A stretch of 28,142 bases of DNA from RGIG5579 sp045531235 (GTDB lineage Bacteria; Bacillota; Clostridia; Oscillospirales; SIG627), in NCBI GenBank assembly GCA_045531235.1, contig JAZSDQ010000063.1, positions 1 to 28,142 of the forward strand. The letters are read 5' to 3'. The position numbers and the translations under genes were made by a program. A model generated the notes under the pieces. It was not told where the DNA came from. It was given only the letters and a program-made list of their open reading frames with translations, and ran no database searches. Below, piece after piece: positions 7,441 to 15,162 of this stretch (positions within the stretch are counted from its first letter, which is position 1; the number at the start of each line of letters is the position of its first letter).

Positions 7441-8067
7441 ATGAAATTGATTTTTCTCGGAGCGCCGGGAGCCGGCAAAGGAACGCAGGCAGCGCGTATC
7501 AGCGCCGCCCTTGCGATTCCGGCGGTTTCAACCGGCGACATCATAAGATCGGCCATCAAAAGCGCTTCTCCCCTCGGTCTTGAACTGAAAAGCTATACAG
7601 ATAAGGGAGCTCTTGTTCCCGATGAACTGGTGGTAGCTCTCCTTCAGGAACGAATTGAAAAGCCTGACTGTGCAAACGGTTTTATCTTGGATGGCTTCCC
7701 CCGCACGATCAAACAGGCAGAATTTCTTGACTCTGCAGGGGTAAACATTGACAGAGTCATTGATATTGAAGTGAGCGATGAAACGATCGTAAAGCGTATG
7801 TCCGGCAGAAGATTTTGCCCGACTTGCCAGAAGACCTATCATATCGTATCACTTCCGCCGAAGGAAGATGGAATTTGCGACACCTGCAAGGTTTCCCTTT
7901 CCATCAGAGAAGACGATAAGCCGGAAACGGTGCTTCATCGCCTTCAGGTGTACCATGAGCAGACCGAACCGCTGATTTCCTATTATAAGGATAAACTGGT
8001 GGAGGTTGACGGTACCGGATCTCTCGAAGAGATCACGGAAGAGATTCTGGGAGCACTTCGAGTATGA
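7441..8067 (+). CDS. adk: Adenylate kinase, zinc-lid type
   Basis: Adenylate kinase interconverts ATP plus AMP and two ADP in the cytoplasm. The P-loop GAPGAGKGT is at residues 7-15, the AMP-site motif TGDIIR at 31-36 and DGFPRT at 84-89. The LID carries C126, C129, C146 and C149 in two CxxC pairs, the zinc-binding form usual in Gram-positive bacteria. Length, 208 residues, is a little below the common 211-217. The start is one base after secY and has no strong Shine-Dalgarno of its own, so coupling to secY is likely. The stop overlaps the map start (ATGA). Confidence 0.97.
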   Translation: MKLIFLGAPGAGKGTQAARISAALAIPAVSTGDIIRSAIKSASPLGLELKSYTDKGALVPDELVVALLQERIEKPDCANGFILDGFPRTIKQAEFLDSAGVNIDRVIDIEVSDETIVKRMSGRRFCPTCQKTYHIVSLPPKEDGICDTCKVSLSIREDDKPETVLHRLQVYHEQTEPLISYYKDKLVEVDGTGSLEEITEEILGALRV

Positions 8068-8810
8068 TTAAACTGAAAAATGCTCTTCAGCTTGCAGCAA
8101 TGCAGGATAGCTGCAAATTGACTGTTGCCGCCCTGTATGAGGGGGCAAGCATCATCGCTCCGGGCGTAGCCCTTGTAGAGATCGATGATCGCATCCGCCG
8201 CTATATCGAGAAGCACAAAGGAACACCTTCCTTTCTCGGTTATGCAGGCTTTCCCAAAAGCTCCTGTATCAGCGTCAATGATGTGGTGATCCACGGAATC
8301 CCGGGACATCAGGTTTTAAAGGAAGGGGATATCGTTTCCATAGATGTGGGCGCCTATTATAAAGGCTTCCACGGAGACTGCGCAAGAACCTTCCCGTGTG
8401 GCAAGATCACACCCGAAGCCGAAAGACTCCTTGAGGTTACGAAGCAAAGCTTCTACGATGGTATTGCAACCATCAAGCCTCAAAGCCGAGTGGGCGACAT
8501 TTCAGCGGCTGTTCAAAAGACAGCGGAGGCCGCAGGCTATTCCGTTGTCAGAGAATTTGTCGGTCACGGAGTGGGTGAGAATCTCCACGAAGCACCGGAT
8601 ATTCCCAATTTCGGGATAGCAGGGAAAGGCCCGCGCCTTTACCCCGGTATGACCCTGGCCATTGAGCCTATGGTCAACCAGGGAAAAAAAGAGGTGCGTC
8701 AGCTTTCCGACGGATGGACTGTAGTAACCCTCGACGGATCCCTTTCCGCACATTATGAAAATACCGTTGCCGTTACTGACGACGGAGCAAAAATCTTAAC
8801 CGAACTGTAA
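8064..8810 (+). CDS. map: Methionine aminopeptidase, type I
   Basis: This enzyme removes the initiator methionine from nascent proteins in the cytoplasm. All five expected metal ligands are visible: D94, D105, H168, E201 and E232, with the substrate-binding H77 in VVIHGIP. The 248-residue length fits the type Ia family without an N-terminal zinc extension. It overlaps adk by four bases. The secY-adk-map-infA order is the classical one in Bacillota; a KOW-domain gene that many relatives carry between map and infA is absent here. Confidence 0.97.
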   Translation: MIKLKNALQLAAMQDSCKLTVAALYEGASIIAPGVALVEIDDRIRRYIEKHKGTPSFLGYAGFPKSSCISVNDVVIHGIPGHQVLKEGDIVSIDVGAYYKGFHGDCARTFPCGKITPEAERLLEVTKQSFYDGIATIKPQSRVGDISAAVQKTAEAAGYSVVREFVGHGVGENLHEAPDIPNFGIAGKGPRLYPGMTLAIEPMVNQGKKEVRQLSDGWTVVTLDGSLSAHYENTVAVTDDGAKILTEL

Positions 8811-8842
8811 AAAGATATGCCAAACTCAAAGGAGTGATATTT

Positions 8843-9058
8843 TTGGCAAAAGACGATGTAATGGAATTCCAGGGCACAGTTATTGAGACCCTGCCGAATG
8901 CCACAAGCAAAGTAAAACTTCCCAACGATATGGTGATTCTCGCTTACATTTCGGGTAAGATGCAGCAACACTATATCAGAATCATCCCGGGGGATAAGGT
9001 GCTGGTGGAAGTCAGTATTTACGATCCCACCCGCGGAAGAATCATCCGGCGTCTGTAA
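8843..9058 (+). CDS. infA: Translation initiation factor IF-1
   Basis: IF-1 is an OB-fold protein that occupies the ribosomal A site during initiation. I choose TTG 8843 as start because it gives the family N-terminus (MAKDDVMEFQGTVIETLPNA) and lies 8 bases after AAAGGAG (8828-8834); the in-frame GTG at 8834 falls inside that site. The product is 71 residues and ends GDKVLVEVSIYDPTRGRIIR, as expected. The rare TTG start may lower its translation relative to neighbouring ribosomal genes. Confidence 0.95.
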   Translation: MAKDDVMEFQGTVIETLPNATSKVKLPNDMVILAYISGKMQQHYIRIIPGDKVLVEVSIYDPTRGRIIRRL

Positions 9059-9085
9059 TTTTTTAAACCATATGGAGGAAATCAA

Positions 9086-9199
9086 ATGAAAGTTAAGCCT
9101 TCCGTAAAGAAAATATGCGAAAAGTGCAAGGTCATCAAGAGAAAAGGTAAAGTTATGGTGATCTGCGAAAATCCCAAGCATAAACAAAAGCAAGGTTAA
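9086..9199 (+). CDS. rpmJ: Ribosomal protein bL36, zinc-binding type
   Basis: L36 is the smallest 50S protein. The 37 residues run MKVKPSVKKICEKCKVIKRK and end in NPKHKQKQG, with zinc ligands C11, C14, C27 and H32 all present, so this is the C+ form. The ATG at 9086 follows ATGGAGG. Its place between infA and rpsM is conserved. It is short but unmistakable. Confidence 0.96.
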   Translation: MKVKPSVKKICEKCKVIKRKGKVMVICENPKHKQKQG

Positions 9200-9219
9200 T
9201 TAAGAGGAGGAAAAACAGT

Positions 9220-9588
9220 ATGGCACGTTTAGCAGGTGTAGACCTTCCCAGAGAGAAAAGAGTCGAGATCGGCCTGACCTATATTTTCGGAATCGGTCTT
9301 ACCTCTTCCAAAAAGATCCTCGAAAAGACCGGCATCAATCCTGATACCAGAGTAAAGGATCTGACTGACGACGAAGTTGCAAAGCTTCGTGAGATTCTCG
9401 AAAACGAGTACACCGTTGAAGGCGATCTCCGCAGAAACATCGCATACGATATCAAGAGAATGAAAGATATCGGATGCTACCGCGGAATTCGTCACCGCAA
9501 AGGTCTTCCGGTCAGAGGTCAGAGAACCAAGACCAACGCGAGAACCAGAAAAGGTCCCGCAAAGACCATTGCTAATAAGAAGAAGTAA
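9220..9588 (+). CDS. rpsM: Ribosomal protein uS13
   Basis: S13 lies at the top of the 30S head, forms bridges to the 50S subunit and touches P-site tRNA through its basic tail. The 122-residue protein begins MARLAGVDLPREKRVEIGLT and ends with the conserved HRKGLPVRGQRTKTNARTRK segment and a lysine-rich tail. The ATG at 9220 follows AAGAGGAGG. It opens the conserved rpsM-rpsK-rpsD-rpoA-rplQ (alpha operon) block. Confidence 0.97.
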   Translation: MARLAGVDLPREKRVEIGLTYIFGIGLTSSKKILEKTGINPDTRVKDLTDDEVAKLREILENEYTVEGDLRRNIAYDIKRMKDIGCYRGIRHRKGLPVRGQRTKTNARTRKGPAKTIANKKK

Positions 9589-9606
9589 AGGAGAGTAGAA
9601 AGAAAA

Positions 9607-10008
9607 ATGGCTGCAGTTACAAAAGCGAAAAGAACTACCAAAAAGCGCCGCGAAAAGAAGAATATCGAAAAAGGCGCAGCTCATATCCGTTCTACTTACA
9701 ACAACACTATCATCACTCTTACCGATGTGAATGGTAACGCTATTTCCTGGGCATCTGCCGGTGAATTGGGCTTCAAAGGCTCTAAGAAGAGCACTCCCTT
9801 TGCCGCACAGATGGCAGCAGAAACCGCTGCAAAGCTGGCTGTTGATCAGGGTCTGAAGACTGTTGAAGTTTTTGTTAAAGGCCCCGGACAGGGTAGAGAG
9901 TCTGCCATCCGCGCTCTCCAGACCGCAGGTCTTGAGATCACGCTGATCAAAGACGTTACTCCCATTCCCCACAACGGTTGCCGTCCTCCCAAGAGAAGAC
10001 GCGTATAA
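9607..10008 (+). CDS. rpsK: Ribosomal protein uS11
   Basis: S11 forms part of the 30S platform next to the mRNA exit region. The 133-residue product has a basic N-terminal tail (TKKRREKKNIEKG), the conserved AHIRSTYNNTIITLTDVNGN core and the invariant C-terminus PIPHNGCRPPKRRRV. It starts at ATG 9607, following AAAGGAGAG. Its stop codon takes part in a possible hairpin that encloses the rpsD ribosome binding site. Confidence 0.97.
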   Translation: MAAVTKAKRTTKKRREKKNIEKGAAHIRSTYNNTIITLTDVNGNAISWASAGELGFKGSKKSTPFAAQMAAETAAKLAVDQGLKTVEVFVKGPGQGRESAIRALQTAGLEITLIKDVTPIPHNGCRPPKRRRV

Positions 10009-10030
10009 TTCAGAAAGGAGAGAGAATTAT
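10005..10030 (+). promoter_or_regulatory. Possible hairpin enclosing the rpsD ribosome binding site
   Basis: ATAATTC (10005-10011) and GAATTAT (10024-10030) are perfect inverted repeats. The loop holds the rpsD Shine-Dalgarno AAAGGAG (10014-10020). The left arm contains the rpsK stop codon and the right arm contains the first two bases of the rpsD ATG. The stem is AT-rich and weak, so it would form only when ribosomes do not melt it. Regulatory meaning is inferred. Confidence 0.4.
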
Positions 10031-10658
10031 GGCAAAGTATACAGGCCCTGCGTGCAGACAGTGCCGCAGAGAAGGCGTAAAAATGTTTTTGAAGGGCGAG
10101 AGATGCTTTTCCGATAAGTGCCCCATCACCAGACGTGGCACCGTTCCCGGACAGCACGGTACCGCTCGTGCCAGAATGATGAAAGAGTACGGCCTTCAGC
10201 TCCGTGAGAAGCAGAAGACTCGTCGCTACTATGGCATTCTGGAAACCCAGTTTAGAAACTACTACAAGAAGGCAGACGCACAGGAAGGTATGTCCGGTGT
10301 TAACCTGCTTATCATGATCGAGCGCAGATTCGACAACGTTGTTTACAGAATGGGACTTGCCGAAAGCCGTCGGGATGCCCGCCAGCTGGTTCGTCACGGT
10401 CACTTCACCGTAAACGGCAAAAATGCTAACATTCCTTCCATGCTTCTGAAGGTTGGCGATGAAATCGCAATCAAGGATTCTAAGAAGGACCTTCCCAAGA
10501 TCAAAACTCTCATTGAGAAGAGCGAAGGAAAGCTTATCCCTAAGTGGATCGAAGTTGATAAGGAGAAAGGAAAGGGCAAGATCATTGCAATGCCTGAAAG
10601 AGAAGACATTGACTTTGAAATTGATGAACAGCTCATTGTCGAACTTTACTCCAAATAA
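10029..10658 (+). CDS. rpsD: Ribosomal protein uS4, zinc-binding type
   Basis: S4 nucleates 16S 5'-domain assembly and contributes to decoding accuracy and mRNA unwinding at the entry channel. The start is placed at ATG 10029 (MAKYTGPACRQCRREGVKMF), after AAAGGAG; the frame extends upstream only into rpsK. Zinc ligands C9, C12, C26 and C31 are present. An S4 RNA-binding domain follows (FDNVVYRMGLAESRRDARQL, then VRHGHFTVNG). Length is 209 residues. In E. coli S4 represses the alpha operon; here a small hairpin covers its own start region. Confidence 0.97.
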   Translation: MAKYTGPACRQCRREGVKMFLKGERCFSDKCPITRRGTVPGQHGTARARMMKEYGLQLREKQKTRRYYGILETQFRNYYKKADAQEGMSGVNLLIMIERRFDNVVYRMGLAESRRDARQLVRHGHFTVNGKNANIPSMLLKVGDEIAIKDSKKDLPKIKTLIEKSEGKLIPKWIEVDKEKGKGKIIAMPEREDIDFEIDEQLIVELYSK

Positions 10659-10685
10659 TCCCTAAATTTTTAAGGAGGTTATTTC

Positions 10686-11636
10686 ATGATAGAAATCGAA
10701 AGACCGGGTATTACCACCGTAGAACAGTCTGAGGACGGATCCCGTGGCGTGTTTGAAGTAGAACCCCTGGAAAGAGGCTTCGGCATCACTCTGGGTAACT
10801 CTCTTCGCCGCATCCTGATCAGCTCTCTTCCCGGTGTAGCCGTAACCAGCGTAAAGATCGATGGCGTACTGCATGAGATCTCTACCATCAACGGCGTTAA
10901 GGAAGATGTACCCGAAATTATTTTGAACATCAAAAGCATCCGCGCAAAACTGTTCACCAACCAGCCTAAGGTTTGTGTGATCGACGTACAAGGCGACAGC
11001 GTCGTTACCGCAGGTGATATCAAGGGAGATTCCGATATCGAAATCCTCAACCCTGATCTTCACATCTGCACCGTAGCGCAGGGCGCAAAGCTTTATATGG
11101 AACTGACCTTTGAAACCGGCAGAGGCTACGTCTCCGCTGAAAGAAACAAGGGTCAGGCTACCCCTGCCATCGGAACGATCTTTACCGACTCCATCTTCTC
11201 TCCTGCCAAGAAGGTAAACTTCAAGGTAGATCCCGCCCGTGTCGGCGACAGAATGGAGTTTGATAAGCTGACTTTGGAAGTGGAGACCGACGGTACCATC
11301 ACCGCAAAAGAATCCATTTCTCTCGCAGCCAAGATCCTCAACGAGCATCTGAATCTCTTCGTTGATCTTTCTGACGAAGCGAAAAAGACCGAATTTATGA
11401 CGGATAGAGAAGAAGTCATCAAAGAAAAGGCCCTTGAGATGACCATTGAGGAGCTTGATATGTCGGTTCGCGCCTTTAACTGTTTGAAGCGCGCCGGTAT
11501 TCATACCGTTGAAGATCTGATTAACCGTAGCGAGGAGGACATGATCAAAGTCCGTAACCTCGGTAAGAAATCTTTGGAAGAAGTCATTCAGAAACTCCAG
11601 TCCTTGGGCTTCGAGCTCAAGAAGGACGACGAATGA
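10686..11636 (+). CDS. rpoA: RNA polymerase alpha subunit
   Basis: Alpha dimerises to seed RNA polymerase assembly, and its C-terminal domain contacts UP elements and activators. The N-terminal domain (about 1-225) contains the assembly motif ERGFGITLGNSLRRILISS. A short linker leads to the C-terminal domain (about 245-316) with the helix-hairpin-helix RAGIHTVEDLINRSEEDM and VRNLGKKSLEEV. Length, 316 residues, is normal. TAAGGAGG precedes ATG 10686. It is flanked by rpsD and rplQ as in nearly all bacteria. Confidence 0.98.
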   Translation: MIEIERPGITTVEQSEDGSRGVFEVEPLERGFGITLGNSLRRILISSLPGVAVTSVKIDGVLHEISTINGVKEDVPEIILNIKSIRAKLFTNQPKVCVIDVQGDSVVTAGDIKGDSDIEILNPDLHICTVAQGAKLYMELTFETGRGYVSAERNKGQATPAIGTIFTDSIFSPAKKVNFKVDPARVGDRMEFDKLTLEVETDGTITAKESISLAAKILNEHLNLFVDLSDEAKKTEFMTDREEVIKEKALEMTIEELDMSVRAFNCLKRAGIHTVEDLINRSEEDMIKVRNLGKKSLEEVIQKLQSLGFELKKDDE

Positions 11637-11669
11637 TCCATTCCGAATACTATCAGGAGGAAAACTGAA

Positions 11670-12188
11670 ATGCCCGCAAGAAAACTTGGCAGAAAGACGG
11701 ATCACAGACTTTCTATGCTCCGCGGTCAGGTAACCTTCCTGCTTGAAAAAGGCAGATTGGAAACCACCGCTACCCGTGCAAAGGAAGTTCAGAGTCTTGC
11801 TGAAAAAATGATCACCTTGGGAAAGAAGAATACTCTTGCATCCAGAAGACAAGCTCTTTCCTTTATTACCAAAGAGGATGTTGTTAAGAAACTTTTTGAT
11901 GAGATCGCTCCTTCCTACGAAGGAAGAAACGGCGGTTACACCAGAGTACTTTTGACCGGTCCCCGTCGCGGCGATGCTGCTGAAATGGCAATCATCGAGC
12001 TGATCCCCGAAGAAAAAGAGGAGAAGGCTGAAAAGAAACCCGCGAAGAAAGCTGCTGCAAAGAAGGCTCCCGCTAAGAAAGCTGCCCCCAAAAAGGCAGA
12101 AGAAAAGGCCGAGGAAACTGCACCTGCAGAAGAAACTGCACCCGCTGAAGAAGCTGTAGCTCCCGCTGAAGAAGCAAAAGCAGAATAA
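11670..12188 (+). CDS. rplQ: Ribosomal protein bL17 with long charged tail
   Basis: L17 lies near the tunnel exit of the 50S subunit. Residues 1-113 are a complete L17 (MPARKLGRKTDHRLSMLRGQ, ending GDAAEMAIIELIPE). A tail of about 60 residues follows. Its first half is lysine/alanine/proline-rich, in the style of histone H1 (KPAKKAAAKKAPAKKAAPKK), and its second half is glutamate/alanine/proline-rich. Total length is 172 residues against about 113-130 for the family. Tails like this occur in some relatives; its function is not known to me. The gene ends the superoperon and a strong terminator follows. Confidence 0.96.
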   Translation: MPARKLGRKTDHRLSMLRGQVTFLLEKGRLETTATRAKEVQSLAEKMITLGKKNTLASRRQALSFITKEDVVKKLFDEIAPSYEGRNGGYTRVLLTGPRRGDAAEMAIIELIPEEKEEKAEKKPAKKAAAKKAPAKKAAPKKAEEKAEETAPAEETAPAEEAVAPAEEAKAE

Positions 12189-12192
12189 TGTC

Positions 12193-12224
12193 AAAGACTC
12201 CACCCAAGGGTGGAGTCTTTTTTT
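12193..12224 (+). terminator. Intrinsic terminator of the ribosomal superoperon
   Basis: AAAGACTCCACCC and GGGTGGAGTCTTT form a 13-bp perfect inverted repeat (12193-12205 and 12208-12220) around AA, followed by a T tract to 12224. It begins four bases after the rplQ stop. The next gene has its own promoter. Confidence 0.95.
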
Positions 12225-12243
12225 CGTGGTCTTTATTGAAATT

Positions 12244-12296
12244 TTTGGAAATTCCAAAGGAAATCTATTGATAATTTTTTTGGAATATGGTATGAT
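12244..12296 (+). promoter_or_regulatory. Sigma-A promoter of pgk-tpiA with upstream dyad
   Basis: TTGATA (12268-12273) and TATGAT (12291-12296) are separated by exactly 17 bases, giving a transcription start near 12303. Upstream, TTTGGAA (12244-12250) and TTCCAAA (12252-12258) form a perfect dyad about one base centre, and a further TTTGGAA copy lies in the promoter spacer at 12279-12285. The promoter is convincing; the dyad as an operator is inferred. Confidence 0.8.
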
Positions 12297-12335
12297 AATT
12301 CTAATGAATATTTTCAAAGAAGGGAAGTTTTGGCT

Positions 12336-13625
12336 ATGAATAAGAAGAGTGTAAAAGACGTTGCCGTTGCAGGAAAGAAAGTTTTCGTTCGTTGCGATTT
12401 CAACGTTCCCATGAAAGACGGCGTGATCACCAGCGATAAGAGAATCGCTGCCGCTATCCCCACCATTCAGTATCTTTTGGAAAACGGAGCAAAAGTAATC
12501 CTTTGCTCTCACATGGGTAAACCCCACAATATTTTCACCGAAGGATACGGCTTGACTAAAAAAGAAAAGAAGGCTGTTGAAAAGCTCCCCGCAGAAGAGC
12601 AGGCAGCTGCAAAGGCAGCATATCTTGCAAAAGCAGGCGACGATCAGAAGAAGCTTACCCTGAAGCCCGTTGCTGATAGACTGAACGAGTATCTCGGCGG
12701 CAAGGTTACTTTTGCTACCGATATCATCGGTGACGATGCAAAAGCAAAGGTTGCAGCTTTGAAGGAAGGTGAAGCTGTTCTCCTTGAGAACGTTCGTTTT
12801 GATGCAAGAGAAGAAAAGAACGGTGAAGATTTTGCAAAGGCTCTCGCTTCTATGGCTGATCTCTTTGTAAACGATGCATTCGGTACTGCTCACCGAGCTC
12901 ACGCTTCTACCGAAGGTATTTCTCACTATATCCCCGCTGTTTGCGGCTTCCTCATTGATAAGGAAATCACCTTTATGGGTGGCGCTCTGGAAGCTCCCCA
13001 GCATCCCTTTGTTGCTATTCTCGGCGGTGCTAAGGTTTCCGATAAGATCGGCGTTATCACCAACCTCATTGAAAAAGTAGATACCATCATCATCGGTGGC
13101 GCTATGGCCTATACCTTTGTTAAGGCACAGGGCGGCCAGATCGGCACTTCTCTTTGCGAAGACGATAAGATGGATCTTGCTCTTTCTCTCGTTGAAAAGG
13201 CAAAGGCTAAGGGTGTTAACTTCCTTCTCCCCGTAGATACGAAGTGCGCAACTGCATTTGATAACGACGCTCCCAGCCTCGTTTGTGAAGCAGGCAAGGT
13301 TCCCGAAGGTTATATGGGTCTGGATATCGGTCCTAAGACCATTGAGCTGTTTGCTAATGCCGTCAAGGATGCAAAGACTGTGATCTGGAACGGACCTATG
13401 GGTGTTTCCGAGTTTGAAAACTATGCAGCAGGTACCCGCGCAGTAGCTCAGGCTGTTGCAGCCAGCGATGCCATTTCCATTGTAGGCGGCGGTGACTCTA
13501 CTGCAGCAATCGAAAAGCTTGGCTTTGCCGATAAGATCACTCACATTTCTACCGGTGGCGGTGCAAGCCTTGAATTCTTGGAAGGAAAAGAACTTCCCGG
13601 TATCGCTTGCTTGGAAGAGAAATAA
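12336..13625 (+). CDS. pgk: Phosphoglycerate kinase
   Basis: This glycolytic enzyme transfers phosphate from 1,3-bisphosphoglycerate to ADP. Substrate-binding RCDFNVP is at residues 19-25 and the C-terminal nucleotide motifs IVGGGDSTAA and STGGGASLEFLEG are intact. I prefer ATG 12336 over the in-frame TTG at 12330 because AGGGA (12321-12325) is then 10 rather than 4 bases away. The 429 residues exceed the usual 390-400; the extra is an Ala/Lys/Glu-rich insertion of about 40 residues (roughly 64-106), before LTLKPVADRLNEYLG. It is transcribed from its own promoter and is followed by tpiA after 10 bases. Confidence 0.97.
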   Translation: MNKKSVKDVAVAGKKVFVRCDFNVPMKDGVITSDKRIAAAIPTIQYLLENGAKVILCSHMGKPHNIFTEGYGLTKKEKKAVEKLPAEEQAAAKAAYLAKAGDDQKKLTLKPVADRLNEYLGGKVTFATDIIGDDAKAKVAALKEGEAVLLENVRFDAREEKNGEDFAKALASMADLFVNDAFGTAHRAHASTEGISHYIPAVCGFLIDKEITFMGGALEAPQHPFVAILGGAKVSDKIGVITNLIEKVDTIIIGGAMAYTFVKAQGGQIGTSLCEDDKMDLALSLVEKAKAKGVNFLLPVDTKCATAFDNDAPSLVCEAGKVPEGYMGLDIGPKTIELFANAVKDAKTVIWNGPMGVSEFENYAAGTRAVAQAVAASDAISIVGGGDSTAAIEKLGFADKITHISTGGGASLEFLEGKELPGIACLEEK

Positions 13626-13635
13626 GGTGAACGCT

Positions 13636-14391
13636 ATGAGAAAGACCATTATTGCAGGAAACTGGAAAATGAACAAGACCCCCTCTGAGGCTGCTACTCT
13701 TGCGGAAGCAATTGCAGCGATCGAGGGTGCAAAGTGCGAAGTTGTGATCTGCCCTCCTTTTGTAGATCTCTTCTTTGCAAAGAAAGCCATTGAAGGCTCA
13801 AGCGTAAAGCTTGGCGCACAAAATTGCCACTGGAAGGAATCCGGCGCATTTACCGGCGAGATCAGCGCAGATATGCTCATTGAAGCAGGCTGTGATTACG
13901 TGATCATCGGCCACTCCGAAAGAAGACAGTATTTCGGTGAGACTGATGAAACCGTAAACCTTCGTACCAAAGCAGCTCTTGCAAAGGGCCTGAAAGTGAT
14001 TCTCTGCGTGGGTGAAACCCGCGAGGAGAGAGAAGGCGGCGTTACCGAAAAGGTGATCGACCGTCAGATCCGTCTTGGTCTTCAGGATCTCAGCAAAGAA
14101 GAAATGGCAAACGTTGTTATTGCTTATGAGCCTGTATGGGCTATCGGTACCGGTCTTACTGCTACTAAGGAGCAGGCAGAAGAAGTTTGCAAATTCATTC
14201 GCGAGCTGATCGCCTCTTTGTTTGACGGTGCAGTTGCCGAAGAAACCACCATTCAGTACGGCGGTTCCATGAATGCCGGCAATGCGGATGAGCTTCTTTC
14301 TATGCCTAATATTGATGGCGGCCTTATCGGCGGCGCGGCTTTGAAGCCTGCTGATTTCGCAGCAATCATTGCAGCAGGAAGCAAAAACTAA
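13636..14391 (+). CDS. tpiA: Triosephosphate isomerase
   Basis: It interconverts dihydroxyacetone phosphate and glyceraldehyde 3-phosphate. Catalytic residues are visible: N9 and K11 in GNWKMN, H93 in IIGHSERR and E165 in AYEPVWAIGTG; the phosphate-gripping YGGS follows. Length, 251 residues, is standard. The start is ATG 13636, ten bases after the pgk stop, with the modest ribosome binding site AAGGTGA; the frame extends upstream only inside pgk. pgk and tpiA form a two-gene glycolytic operon, without gap, gpm or eno here. Confidence 0.97.
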   Translation: MRKTIIAGNWKMNKTPSEAATLAEAIAAIEGAKCEVVICPPFVDLFFAKKAIEGSSVKLGAQNCHWKESGAFTGEISADMLIEAGCDYVIIGHSERRQYFGETDETVNLRTKAALAKGLKVILCVGETREEREGGVTEKVIDRQIRLGLQDLSKEEMANVVIAYEPVWAIGTGLTATKEQAEEVCKFIRELIASLFDGAVAEETTIQYGGSMNAGNADELLSMPNIDGGLIGGAALKPADFAAIIAAGSKN

Positions 14392-14402
14392 GTTTCATTG
14401 TG

Positions 14403-14430
14403 AAAAGCGGCAGATATCTGCCGCTTTTCT
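14403..14430 (+). terminator. Intrinsic terminator after tpiA
   Basis: AAAAGCGGCAGAT and its complement ATCTGCCGCTTTT are joined without a spacer at 14403-14428, a 26-base perfect palindrome ending in a T run, followed by CTTTCT. It lies 11 bases after the tpiA stop. The next gene begins 16 bases later, so it may be served by read-through or by a promoter that I do not recognise. Confidence 0.85.
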
Positions 14431-14445
14431 TTCTAAGGAGTATGG

Positions 14446-15156
14446 ATGAATAAATTCTTGAAATGGCGCGCGGAGAAAAAACGAATTCGCGAGATCAATG
14501 CCGAAGGTTGGGATGGTTATGACTGGAACGAGAATCAACCGAAGTGGCCCTTGACCCGTATTTTAAAAGTGGCGTTCAATACCATTGCCGTTTTGATTTG
14601 GGCGATTATTTTGATCCGCATTTTCACATCAGGAAATAATGAATACGAAAAAATGATCCTTTTGAATGATGCTGCTTCCCAAATCTATCCCGTAGAAATA
14701 TCAGAGGTGCTTCGCATTCATTCTGCTACCGATAAACAGGAAGACGGATCGGTTCTCGTTTACTATCCGGTCTATCTTTCGGAAGTAGATACTTTGCAGT
14801 TTACCGCCCGTGTCAACACCCGTACCCGTCCGGCAGGGGATAGCGAAACAGGTTATCAGTTTATTTTAAAGGAAACGGCAGACGGTGAAACAAAGTACTA
14901 TCCTTTGTCTTACTATGCGATGGAAAAAACATTCCAATACCGTTTCTACAGACTGTGTTATGAGGGTGTGGAATGGAAGGAAAAAGGAACTTATACTTTC
15001 CTTTTATTTGATGAAAACTATGTTCCTCAAACGGAAGATCATCCGTATCCTGCCTCTAAAGCAGAATTCAGCTTTTTGCTCCGGGATCTGGATACCTATT
15101 GCAATACCACAACTCCCGATGAAGATGTTTTCCGTGAAGTAAGTGAAATGAAATAA
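14446..15156 (+). CDS. Unrecognised single-span membrane protein
   Basis: I do not recognise this family. The 236-residue product has a highly charged cytoplasmic start (MNKFLKWRAEKKRIREINAE), a Trp/Tyr-rich stretch (GWDGYDWNENQPKWP), one membrane span at about 38-60 (ending AIILIRIF) and then about 175 residues expected outside the membrane, rich in Tyr, Thr and acidic residues and probably beta-strand forming. There is no lipobox and no cleavable-looking signal. The ATG at 14446 follows AAGGAG by 5 bases. It lies alone between two terminators, after tpiA and convergent with a tRNA gene; the context gives no functional clue. Confidence 0.85.
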   Translation: MNKFLKWRAEKKRIREINAEGWDGYDWNENQPKWPLTRILKVAFNTIAVLIWAIILIRIFTSGNNEYEKMILLNDAASQIYPVEISEVLRIHSATDKQEDGSVLVYYPVYLSEVDTLQFTARVNTRTRPAGDSETGYQFILKETADGETKYYPLSYYAMEKTFQYRFYRLCYEGVEWKEKGTYTFLLFDENYVPQTEDHPYPASKAEFSFLLRDLDTYCNTTTPDEDVFREVSEMK

Positions 15157-15162
15157 AAAAAG

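Noticed and set aside
10662..13880. Very long open frame on the minus strand opposite rpoA, rplQ and pgk (over 1000 codons).
   Set aside because: It is exactly antisense to three certain genes. Strongly biased codon use in highly expressed genes keeps the opposite frame free of stops. The product is low in recognisable domains and has no ribosome binding site in context.
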